From: Muricea muricata
Lineage: Eukaryota > Cnidaria > Anthozoa > Malacalcyonacea > Plexauridae
Direction of reading: 5' to 3'
DNA: 64,000 nt
Assembly: GCA_963855995.1 (NCBI GenBank)
Contig: OY979730.1
Coordinates: 2,170,501 to 2,234,500, forward strand
Under the pieces are notes generated by a model. It did no database searches, had not been told where the DNA came from, and worked only from the letters and a program-made list of their open reading frames with translations. A program made the translations under genes and the position numbers. Positions 46,301 to 55,877 of the stretch are shown piece after piece (within the stretch, counting starts at the first letter, position 1; each line of letters begins with the position of its first letter).

Positions 46301-49300
46301 ATAGGATTAAACTGTCTGAACAATTAATTAACCACAATCACAATAATGGTAACAAGACTGGACACTCACTCATATAAAACGAAATATGCTCAAAGATAAA
46401 TTTTTACACAATATACTGTTGTGGTTTGTGTCTGAACTACTTACTGAAGAAAGATATCTTAAACGTGATGATAAATTTTAAGTATCCCATAAGGATTTAA
46501 TAGGCTGTCGTGGCTTGTCTGTCAAACGTTGTGGTCCATTGTAAAAAAGCTACGACGGTTTGTTTGTGAACTGCCTGCATGACAAAAACATCTCAAACGT
46601 GGTGGTCCAGTGTAGGTAATATTCTAAAATAGATATCTTAAATGTGGTTGCCTAGTAGTGAGGTGATACTTAACTCCACAATAGAAACTTCTAGTCTATG
46701 CTTTCATACCTTACATGGATCTCAAGCTATTGTTTGTCAGTTTACTCAAGTGTTGCTTATCGTGCAAATGCGTTTCGCATAAACTTGAATGGTTGTGATG
46801 CAATTTTAGGACCGATCCTCAAGGGGAACTCATTTTATTTTAAAGTACTATTTAAAATATGAGCAGCTGTGTTAAATTGGATAGGCAAACTCGGGCTGAA
46901 GGCGAGAGTTGTATGTCTGGTACAACACAGACGCGAATATTGTAAATGGTCTTGAAACTTCTTAATTTTATGGATTTATTGGCAAAGTAATTTTGAGAAT
47001 AAATCTTAAATAAGACGAGAAGTTGAAGTTTATGTAAATCGAGAGAAATCTGTATCACACCTACAGACTCCTTCACACTCGTCATTTCTTTTCTGTTTTC
47101 ATCATGAGTTTCAAAACTTAATTAATTTGTCAAACAGTCAGTCCTAACCTATCGATATTGTTGCCTTGTCCACTGGGCACTCGAACAGTACACTCCTTAT
47201 ATGTAACTGGACTGTCGCTTTTTGCTTCACCTTCAAGGAACTGACCTTTGTTATGTTTGCCTAGATGTAGATTTAGCTTTTATCTATTCACACATACGTA
47301 AAACTAATCGCCCAATGTTTACATTGAAAGGTGGTGCTTTATGAGAATGTTTGTTCAGTCTTTTAACAGGAGCAGTTTATGAGGGTTCAAAATATTGGTT
47401 TAACATCATCGCTTTACGTGTCTTTAGACTCAGTTCCGACATATCGCGTCCTTGAACCGACATTGGGCTAGACTTCCACAGGTTCTATTCCCGCCTTGGT
47501 CAGGCATATTTTTCTCCTTGTTCCACCTGGATATAAACTCAGTGTAATACCACAAAAATTATTTTTACATATTGTGATAGAAGTAGTTAGACGATTCTAT
47601 CTACCGACGACCAAGCGTTTCTATAAATATGCAAATAAAACGCGTTCATTTTCGTTACATTTCAGCTGTCTTTCCTGCTGCTAGATTAGTCCATAACTCT
47701 CTATTCCCGCCTTCTTGGTTAAGACATGATATATGTCTTCAAGTGGAGCGCCTGTTCGACCTAAAGGAGGAACCCGGCCCCGGATATTTGAGAGTCTTGT
47801 TATGAGGTCATCTGCTGACTAGCGATGCATTTGTCATGGGCGTATTGAGACTCCGTTTAAGTGGGGGAGGGGGTGGGAGTGGGTTGCCCACCATAGACTT
47901 TTCATTTTACCGACTATATCAATTATATTGATAAATTTACCGACAATTTTGAATCAATATGACGACAAGTTTTTCAAGCACTTTGTTTTTACAGAAGTAG
48001 TTCACACTTTGCGGAATATATGCAAATACAATCCCAATAAACTACTTGAATTGTTAAAGCCTGCTCCACATTTGTCGTAAGAATCGGGGATTTTCTCCTT
48101 CTCACGTATGCGAAAGAGTATGTGAACAAACTATTGTATAGGACAAGTATTTGTTTGCGTTTGCAATGGTAAGGAATTCACTCAATCACATCAGCCAGAA
48201 GTCGTTTCCGATTCTTACGACAAGTGTGAATCAGGCTTTAACGTTGTCACCACTAATCTTATTGGATTACAACGTTCGGATAGAGGTGCCTTAATTTGGC
48301 AAATGTAAGCAACTTCAAGCATATTCATCTAAAAATGATTTTCTCAATTCAATTTTCAGGGGCCTTCCTTATACCATACTTCATATCCTTATTCGCGCTT
48401 GGAATCCCGTTGTTTCTAATTGAATTAGGCATGGGACAGCGGTTACGGAAAGGCTCAATCGGAGTGTGGAATCAAGTTAGTCCATATTTGGGCGGAATCG
48501 GCGTGACGTCATTGATTGCATCAACATTCATTAGCATATACTACACCATGATAGTGGCGTGGTGTTTCTATTATCTCTTCATATCCTTTCAAGATCCTCT
48601 ACCGTACCAAGATTGCCCTACTGTTGATGGTAATAGATCTGAGCCGGAATGCCAGGCGGCTGGGACGACTTCGTACTATTGGTACAGGAAAACTTTAGAT
48701 CTGTCGCCATCAATCGATGACCCAGGCAAAGTGCAGTGGCACTTGGCGCTTGTTTTACTTTTAACTTGGCTCATCAACTTTTTGTGTACCATGAAAGGCG
48801 TGAAGTCCACAGGAAAGGTACATGTCCAGTCTAATTGAGTTCAATCAGTTTACTACTCTAAAGGATTTCTAGCCCTGTCTTCTTCTGAATGAATGTGAAC
48901 GAGTTGATTAATCTGAACGGGTGTTCTGAATGTATGTCTTGTGAGCTCCATATATCTCTGGAGTGAGAACCTCAGAGATTTTCTGCTTCACTTTTGGCAT
49001 TTAAGTTCTCAATCCAGATATATATGGAGCTCACTGATAATTTGTTACATTTCTTACTAGTTCACTCGTTCACATCTATTAAAACGAGGGAGTCACAGGA
49101 ATAATAGTAAAATGTTTCCAATCTTACTCTCTTTCAGGCTGTTTACGTTACTGCATTATTTCCGTACATTGTTCTTGTGATTTTCTTCTTCCGCGCTGTG
49201 ACATTGGACGGAGCCGGTGATGGCCTCAAACGGATGTTCACGCCTAAGGTAAGGCTGTTCACGTGATTCCAGCATGATCAACTTACCTCTGTAACCTCAC

Positions 49301-52300
49301 TAAGCTTCAGCTTGTGGCATAACGTATGTGCTGAGTTTTGGCAACACGCCTGTATTTATGAGGCCAATATTGGTGTCGTGTCGACATTTCTGTTGTTATC
49401 ATCATGATAAAGTAGAAAAAGATTAGAAACATAATGAAATATACATTATACATTTTGGTAAACTTGAACATTTTGAAATGTAATTTGAAACATTAAGAGC
49501 GTTGACACACATGACTAAGACTCTGACACAACTCAAGTACTCAACATATAGTCATTGGAACTGGCAGAGCATCCCCACTTCCTCCCTCCTCCTACCAGAT
49601 CACGCTAGATCCATTCCTGAAAAATAGCACCCCTGCACCTCATCTGACCAGGGCTAGGAACCCAAACACACACACGCCCATGACTACACCAGTAGAGCAC
49701 CCGAGGGGAATGGGTCGCCTTTACATTGACCTCAGTAGATGCTAAGACCTTCGCGTTTTCTCGGGTCCTAGAAGTCCTTACGTCACGCCAGAGTTCAACA
49801 ATGAATTGCAATGCAATGTGGGAAACATGTGCGAAAAAATTACCTTGCATTTATATGCATTGAACACTGCGTGACGTAAGCACTTCTAAGGTCTATTGGG
49901 CTATATCCTGTTGCGGCAAAATCCTCTCACCCAAAAGTGAAAAAAATACACTCAATTCACTTGTCTCATGTGAGATAGCTATTACTTAAAATGGCTCTCA
50001 TCCGTTTCACGGCAACTTGTCAACAAAATACTTAAAAATGTGACATTTGGACAAACAAATACCACAGTCATATGTTCAGTTGCCACGATAAACATGACAC
50101 TATTTACAAATCATCGAAATAATCTTAAATTCTACGAATGAAAAGCGTGTCAAGTCAATACCACGGACAGACGCTCGGTGACATTAAGGAAGATTATACG
50201 CGTTTTCAAGCTTTCAGTATTCAGTTTTTGTCAAAATTTGATATTTGGTGGCGGAATTGATTGACTGGGTAAATTTCGCAAGATGGTGTGTTAGCATATG
50301 GTATGTTAGCAATCCAGATCCAGAATCGAACTCCTACCAAAGCTGTGAAGTCGATATTCAAGTCTTAGCAATCGAAAACGCAAGATGGTCGCTGGATTGA
50401 ATTTTTCCTTCGTTGCAAATTTTTCGACGGCGTTCAATGTTGGTCAAGTGCCCATCAATGGCTTCATTATATCTGAAATAGTTCTGGCTGCATTGGCTAT
50501 ACTACTTAATACCACGCTGCTTTTTGTCTTGTATAAAAATCCGCTAAAACGATTCCGTTCTCCATTCAACGTTTTCATAACAAGCATGGCGCTTGCGGAT
50601 ACTCTTACCGCGATATCGTTACTTTTATCGAAAGTTTTATCGTTCGTAACGTACCCGCTTCCGACCGTTGCCGAAGTCTTGCTCGGCTGCTTTCTCGTCT
50701 CTGGCACGCAGTCGTCGTTCCTGGTCGCCACGTGTCTGACGCTTGATCGTTTCATGGCCGTCACGTGTCCGTTTCGTCACAAAGTGTTCATGAGCACGCG
50801 TCGCGCTTGTTTCGCGAATCTCGCGATCTGGATGGTGTCGTTGTCGCTCGATCCACTTGTAAACATCGAGCCGAAATTCCTTGTCTTGTGGTTTCAAATA
50901 TACGCCGCGGAAATACTCTGTCTCTGTGTAACCAGCATCGTCATCTATCCTGCGATACTCATGAAGTTTCGCAAGGCCGAAGCCCGCAGGACAACAAGCA
51001 TAACATGTGAGCCGAGGCAGAAATGGCGGGATAACAGAATGAGATTGAAAAAGAATCTGACGTGTACAGTTCTATTAATAACCGTTGCTATGGTGATATT
51101 TACCGTCCCGTATTTCTTGTCAAGCCTGTTTGTCTGGTTCAGCTGTAATCGTTGCCTCTTGTCCCCAGTCTTCCTACAACTACTCGTCTTTTATCGGATA
51201 TTTTATGTCATTTATTTTGGGATCAATCCCATAATCTACGCCTGGAGGCTCAGAGAGTATAGACGAGCACTGTCAATCTTGCTTTGCGGCCGTCGAATCG
51301 GATCAAACCGTTGATCAAACTAGCGCGAAAATATCGACATCAGCTAACGAGGCGAAGCCAAGGAAATATTTCCATCTTTATAGCTATGGAAACGATTAGT
51401 TCCTAAAGAAACGAATAATGATAATGATTTAAAATTTGCATGACCAAATTATTAAACTGCATTCCCCACTGCTTGGTGGTTGATCTGTTTGCATAAAAAT
51501 CAGAATATTCCATTATATTTAAACACATTTTGTATAGTATTTTAGATGATCTGAAAACATGGAAAAGTACTGGTACTGGTTGTCAAATAGAAATCCATTT
51601 TTCGAGCCAAACTACCAAAGGATAATTTACTTCGGTTCCAAATTTCTGGTAGACTTATTTGCTTTACTAAACATAATTACTAAGTTTGAACAAATTTCAA
51701 TTAAGGAAAATAAAAGATATGAATGATTAAAAACAGCAAAATGGATTTCTATTTGGTAGCTAGTTCCAGGCGTTCCACTCGCGGTCAGATCAGCTATATG
51801 GTATGAAAATAGTAAACACAGTAAAGGGTTAATGAGTAAAAGGGGTCAAATCTGCAGTGTAAACGCCATTACCTTTGTAGAAAACTAAATATAATAATAT
51901 ACATGTAAACAAAACTGCAAACAAGGCGTAGTTATTTTTTCTGTATATCGGCTAGACCACTATCACTTTTGCTATTTGAGCTGAAGATGGAGACTTACAG
52001 GTAGTATAGTTTAGGTAAATGTTTTAAAATCTATTTTTTAGTTCGAAAGTCTTGGTAAAGCAAGAGTATGGCTGGAAGCTGCTACCCAGATATTCTTTTC
52101 GCTCAGTCTGTCATTCGGTGGTCTCATTGCCATGTCAAGTTTCAACCCAGTAAAAAACAACTGTATGAAGGACGCGATCATGGTTTCCCTGATCAACTGT
52201 GGGACATCAGTGTTTGCTAGCATTGTTGTTTTCAGTGTTCTTGGATTCAAGGTAAGGCTTAACCCTGGGTTAACGTAATTTAAAATATAATTTTGTGGAA

Positions 52301-55300
52301 ATACCACGTAAGTTTATCATCGCAAAGCTTTCGATCCGTAAGCTCGGATCTTTATCAGTGCTTGCAATAATGCGACTAATTTAAATGTAAAAATGTTATG
52401 TGGTGCACAACACATGCATGATTTAATCTTTCTAATCATTTCTATTTTTTATTTCTCTGGCTAATCTCTTCAAAAATGTCGTGGATGCTATTAACCCTCA
52501 CGTGTTCAGAATACGGATATTTTTAATCATGATCATGTCGCAGATAGGCAGGCATCTTTAGAAACACGTGCCAGTTTATATATAGTTATTTTTCTCAGCT
52601 GTGTTCCCAGTCCCAGATCTTGAACGTTTATCTTTCGTTACAGGCGAAGACAGCACGAGATGATTGTGTGGCTGCATTGGATGCCAAAAATCTCACGGGC
52701 TCAAACGAAACATGTAGAAGTTTAGATGAATATTTAAGTGACGTAAGTAATGTAACAAGTTTCACCAAGTCCAACATTTTGCCCCCAACAAAGGCAATGA
52801 CCAATAGCGTGCACATTTAAGATAGACAATTTTTGAGAAGACAACATGACAACCTTTTTCTATTGTCTATATATATCAGAGACTCGTTTAAAAACGCCCT
52901 AAATTTTGACCAGCGATTGCTCTAAGCTGGTTTTGTTACCATTTTTTGAATTGGGAACATATTTGAACAACATTTCAAATGTTGTCGTTAACTTAACGTG
53001 AGCGGTCTTGTTGCATTAAAATGAAATCCTTCGCCTTCTCCTCCGCAATATTCAACACAACGAAGCCTCTCGTATTGTTAGCCTTACACAAAAATCAAGA
53101 CTCCCAACTCTAGAAAAGCTTTTCCAATGGATCTTTAACGTTTTGAGCGAAATTTTGAAAAAATCGAAATAGGAAAAAATGTTACCACAGCTTGAAAGAG
53201 CATCCTAAACTTAGTAAAATTGCAAAGTTTGGTTGTAAAATGTTGTGAACTATAGAAAATATAGCCTTGCGAGGTTGGCAAATTTCCTGTAGTTAAAGTA
53301 TTATCCGTGAGAAATGAATACCCAAGGGTATCAACTGGGTATTATTTTCCACCCGTAATACAAATTTATACAAAATTTGCCAAATTCGCAAGGCTGCATT
53401 TTCCATATTTTTCACAGAACATTTCACAACCAAACTTAGCAATTTTACTAAGTTTAGGATGCTCTTTCAAGATGTGTTAATATTTTTGCCTGTTTCGAAT
53501 TTTTTCAAAATTTGTCTAAAAGGTTAAAGGTCCGTTCGAAGAAGTGGCGGCAACTTCAGCTTATGCTGCGATGTCGTTTCCGAGCGTTTTCATTTTGAAT
53601 TACTTCTAAAAGTTGTCGACTTGTTGACATAATTTAATGAAAACTAGTGTGTACCTCGTCTAAGGACAAAAACGAAACACTCATGCGATGAGAATTTTTA
53701 TAGTTCATGTTTTCATTTTGGCTGTTGTGAAAACGCTCGGAAACGACTTCGTGTGCGCATAAGAGTGGTTCAGATTTGGCTTTCAATACCTCTGCCGCTA
53801 CCTTAATCTAGCTTTCAGCCAATCAGATGTGTCGGACCTATCCGATTAACCAATCAAATTGTTTAAAAATGGGAAGCGGTAGGGGTAGAGGAAGTCAAAT
53901 CTGAACCTCTCTAGAGTCTTGAATAATGTTTGTTAGGTTGCCTCCGGAACCGGATTGTCATTTATCGCATTCACCGAGGCGATAACGAAGATGCCTGCTC
54001 CGCAAGTCTGGTCTGTGCTGTTCTTCTGTATGTTGATCACATTAGGATTGGGTAGCATGTTTGGAAATATCTCCGGAGTCCTTACACCGATACTTGACAT
54101 GGGTTTAGTAAAGATAAGAAAAGAATATCTCAATGGTGGGTAACGGTTTTTAATATTTCATATAATTTATTTATATAATATTTACATATTAAAGAAACAG
54201 ACTATTTACAAAAAATGGGCTGGCAGTCCACTAGAACCTTATGGCTTTTGTTTTAGACCCCTGGGTTATAACTATTTTAAATAGTTTTGTTATTGTATAG
54301 TGTCAGTGTGAGTGCTTTTAGATTATAAATCTAGTACAAGATAGTAGACATAAGATGATAAGATGTTTAATTGATAAACTCATGACTGGCTACGTTTTTT
54401 TCGGATACTTGCTAACTTGGGACGCAATGATATTGACAATGGCAAATTGTGTCGAGGATGTCAAACGTTTGCAATTTCTTTGTAGTTATCGGGATTTTCT
54501 CCCGTTAGTGAACAAAAATTTGCTTGCGCCCAAACGTTTGAAGTAGGCGTTGTTCGTCATGGGATGCTCTCGAATTTGCAAGACAAGTTACAAAAGCCAT
54601 GTTACGAAAACAATCTCTTCAGCCACGTTGCGAAAAGTTGATTGAAATTCAACATTATTGCGACTTGCCTTGTCATGTTGGTAGCAAGATCGTAGAAACT
54701 CTGTAAACACAATTGGTTGTAAGACAAGAACAGGATATTTCCATTTATTGACGGAAATTTTAAATCTTTCTTCATTCTATAGCTATCGTTTCTGCAGCAT
54801 TGTTCCTAATTGGTCTGTTGTTGTGTCAGAATTCCGGGGAATACTGGCTACAACTCTTTGACTCGTATTCCTTGAACCTCGCACTTCTCTGGATTGCCCT
54901 CTTCCATCTCATTGGCATGAATTTCTTCTATGGAACAGAGAGGTATTTATACTGATAGTTTCTCCTGTATGAAACATTGTTGCGTATAATAGATCTATGC
55001 TGACCATTTTGTTCGTATTCTTTAGGTTTAGGGATGACGTGGAATACATGACTGGTAGGAGACCTGGATTGTATTGGCTGATCACGTGGCGATATCTCGG
55101 TCCAGTTCTTGCATTATTGCTCTTCATTGCTGGTCTCTATGACTTGGGCGCAGATGGGATAAGCTATACTGTGTGGCGTAAGGAGGAGGTATGAGAGAAG
55201 CCTGGGACTAGGACTAGTATATAGATATAGAATGCGTACTAGGGCACAAATCATGTTCCACTTTTTGCCCAGCATGCCCTTCGAAATTTGCTATATTTGA

Positions 55301-55877
55301 TTTGCTCCTCGTGCAATGAGCTCTTGGCCGCGCGAGATTCCTTGGCACAAGAGATTGGGACGAGCCAAAATTCCGTTCGAAATTTGAGAAAACATAGAAG
55401 TACGCGTTCTATGCATGTCGACGATTTCCATGACCCTGTCTCTCAGCTCTAACTCAGGGACATCGTGAGACATGTATAGAAAAAATTTTGGCTATCAAAA
55501 CTTGTTAGCCACAGGCTTGCTACAAGTTCTTTCAACACTTTTTGTACCTTTCATGAAGAAGTTGACAATTTGGAACAAGCCTAGTAAAATCTGTGCCGCT
55601 TTTGGCTGTTTAGTTTTGCCACATGTACGTCAATTTTTAGGGAAAGACGGCAGCAGGTGTTGAATTTCCAGGCTGGGGCGAGGCGTTGGTCATTATATTT
55701 ATATGTGCAGCACTAATTTGGATCCCCCTCTTGGCGATTCTTCGCTACTTCGGATTATGTGCACATGAAGGCAAAACGACAGACACCAATTTCCAGAAAA
55801 CTACGTCGAGACTCGAGCTGACGGATTACACCGACGGAAAACCAATCCCGAACGAGCAAATGGACTGCAAATTTTAA
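43335..55877 (+). CDS. Sodium-dependent neutral amino acid transporter, SLC6 family (SLC6A18/19/20-like)
   Basis: Nine coding exons join in frame to 629 residues: 43335-43587, 48360-48817, 49138-49248, 52042-52251, 52644-52742, 53937-54135, 54783-54942, 55026-55188, 55641-55877. TM1 carries the family signature NVWRFPY (71-77) after GFAVGLG; Gly rather than Asp at the substrate position (68) excludes a monoamine type. [49 protein letters not shown] and [13 protein letters not shown] point to the B0AT/XTRP branch, which imports neutral amino acids or imino acids with Na+ (and Cl-) at the plasma membrane. N-glycosylation sites lie in the large second external loop (NRS) and exon 5 (NLT, NET). 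TM8 reads LGLGSMFG (413-420), where relatives usually have Ser-Thr or Asp-Ser at the Gly-Ser of the Na2 site. The exon 5 loop is only about 33 residues. Introns hold several MITEs and a nested GPCR. Confidence 0.93.
45367..45495 (+). repeat. Inverted-repeat element with hammerhead-like centre (SLC6 intron 1)
   Basis: CTTTCCCTACCTGGAACGAT... (45368-45417) pairs with the text ending GGTAATGAAAGG (45450-45495). Near the centre of the + strand are CTGCGGA (45435-45441), AGGGCTTCGCAC, and GAAACGTC (45454-45461), a decayed CUGANGA / helix II / GAAAC-GUC order. The right arm recurs at 42778-42830 and 31271-31320. Confidence 0.5.
45766..46753. mobile_element. 988-bp foldback element with about 350-bp arms (SLC6 intron 1)
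   Basis: The left arm 45766-46115 and right arm 46400-46753 are reverse complements over nearly their whole length, starting ACACTTGAGTAAACTGACAA. The arms contain internal repeats of ACCAC(G)-CGTTTGA(G/C)A type. The 284-bp loop is non-coding. It resembles a long-TIR MITE or foldback; no target duplication could be fixed. Confidence 0.9.
48056..48239. mobile_element. MITE family 1, copy 2 (SLC6 intron 1)
   Basis: AAAGCCTG...CAGGCTTT ends with TIRs of about 29 bp (TTGTCGTAAGAATCGG / CCGATTCTTACGACAA). The body matches the copy at 10360-10533 in the same orientation. It ends 120 bp before exon 2. Confidence 0.85.
48941..49034. mobile_element. 94-bp MITE (SLC6 intron 2)
   Basis: GTGAGCTCCATATATCTCTG... 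pairs with ...CAGATATATATGGAGCTCAC over about 32 bp. A related end (CCAGATATATATGGAGCTC) is at about 20709-20727. Confidence 0.82.
49764..49893. mobile_element. 130-bp MITE (SLC6 intron 3)
   Basis: Ends of about 45 bp pair: TAGAAGTCCTTACGTCACGC on the left, GCGTGACGTAAGCACTTCTA on the right, plus inner GAATTGCAATGCAA / TTGCATTTATATGCATTG. Non-coding. It lies about 500 bp upstream of the nested GPCR. Confidence 0.78.
50385..51314 (+). CDS. Intronless orphan class A (rhodopsin-like) GPCR nested in SLC6 intron 3
   Basis: Single exon, 309 residues. N-terminus with two N-glycosylation sites (NFS at 6 and 12). TM1 has the conserved Asn (42); TM2 LAD with Asp 72; TM3 ends with DRF (121-123), a DRY variant; TM6 has TVP in place of CWxP; TM7 has canonical NPIIY (281-285), followed by helix 8 [10 protein letters not shown] and a short tail. 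The family couples extracellular ligands to heterotrimeric G proteins at the plasma membrane; the ligand is not predictable. GC content is visibly higher than the flanking intron. It lies wholly in the 2.8-kb intron 3 of the SLC6 gene, on the same strand, and has an AATAAA at 51709-51714 that would end its own transcript inside the host intron. Intronless receptors are common in cnidarians and consistent with origin by retroposition, but no poly(A) trace or target duplication was seen. Confidence 0.92.
   Translation: MVAGLNFSFVANFSTAFNVGQVPINGFIISEIVLAALAILLNTTLLFVLYKNPLKRFRSPFNVFITSMALADTLTAISLLLSKVLSFVTYPLPTVAEVLLGCFLVSGTQSSFLVATCLTLDRFMAVTCPFRHKVFMSTRRACFANLAIWMVSLSLDPLVNIEPKFLVLWFQIYAAEILCLCVTSIVIYPAILMKFRKAEARRTTSITCEPRQKWRDNRMRLKKNLTCTVLLITVAMVIFTVPYFLSSLFVWFSCNRCLLSPVFLQLLVFYRIFYVIYFGINPIIYAWRLREYRRALSILLCGRRIGSNR
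51709..51714 (+). terminator. Candidate poly(A) signal of the nested GPCR
   Basis: AATAAA 395 bases after the receptor stop codon, before exon 4 of the host gene at 52042. Confidence 0.4.
52319..52363 (-). ncRNA. Hammerhead-ribozyme-like motif (SLC6 intron 4)
   Basis: The minus strand reads CTGATAA, A, then GATCCG-AGCTTA-CGGATC (a perfect 6-bp stem), then GAAA-GC-TTT-GC. It is a sibling of the 28641-28678 motif, with similar text beyond the GAAA side (ATAA(A/G)TTT, TTTGTGG). CTGATAA deviates from CUGANGA at the invariant G, so this copy is probably inactive. Confidence 0.35.
53129..53533. mobile_element. 405-bp inverted-repeat element (SLC6 intron 5)
   Basis: Arms of roughly 150-160 bp pair: GAAAGAGCATCCTAAACTTA on the left, TAAGTTTAGGATGCTCTTTC on the right, with matching text on both sides including AATTTTGAAAAAAT and GCCTTGCGA. 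The loop near 53285-53370 is AT-rich. Non-coding. Confidence 0.87.
53557..53763. mobile_element. Inverted-repeat element (SLC6 intron 5)
   Basis: GTCGTTTCCGAGCGTTTTCA on the left pairs with TGAAAACGCTCGGAAACGAC on the right, extended by CTTATG / CATAAG. It abuts the next element. Confidence 0.75.
53763..53911. mobile_element. 149-bp MITE, ends 25 bp before SLC6 exon 6
   Basis: GAGTGGTTCAGATTTGGCTT... pairs with ...AAGTCAAATCTGAACCTCTC over about 40 bp, including CTCTGCCGCTACC / GGTAGGGGTAGAG. Only 25 bp separate it from the exon 6 acceptor, so it must contain or displace the branch-point region. Confidence 0.82.

Noticed and set aside
49545-49720. Possible second SINE family on minus (GGTTCCTAGCCC box)
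   Set aside because: A and B box spacing unclear and no tail seen.
50444-50897. Antisense frames within the nested GPCR
   Set aside because: Shadows of the receptor coding strand.
55291-55473. 60-residue minus frame in SLC6 intron 8
   Set aside because: Looks protein-like but has no recognisable domain and no neighbouring exon.
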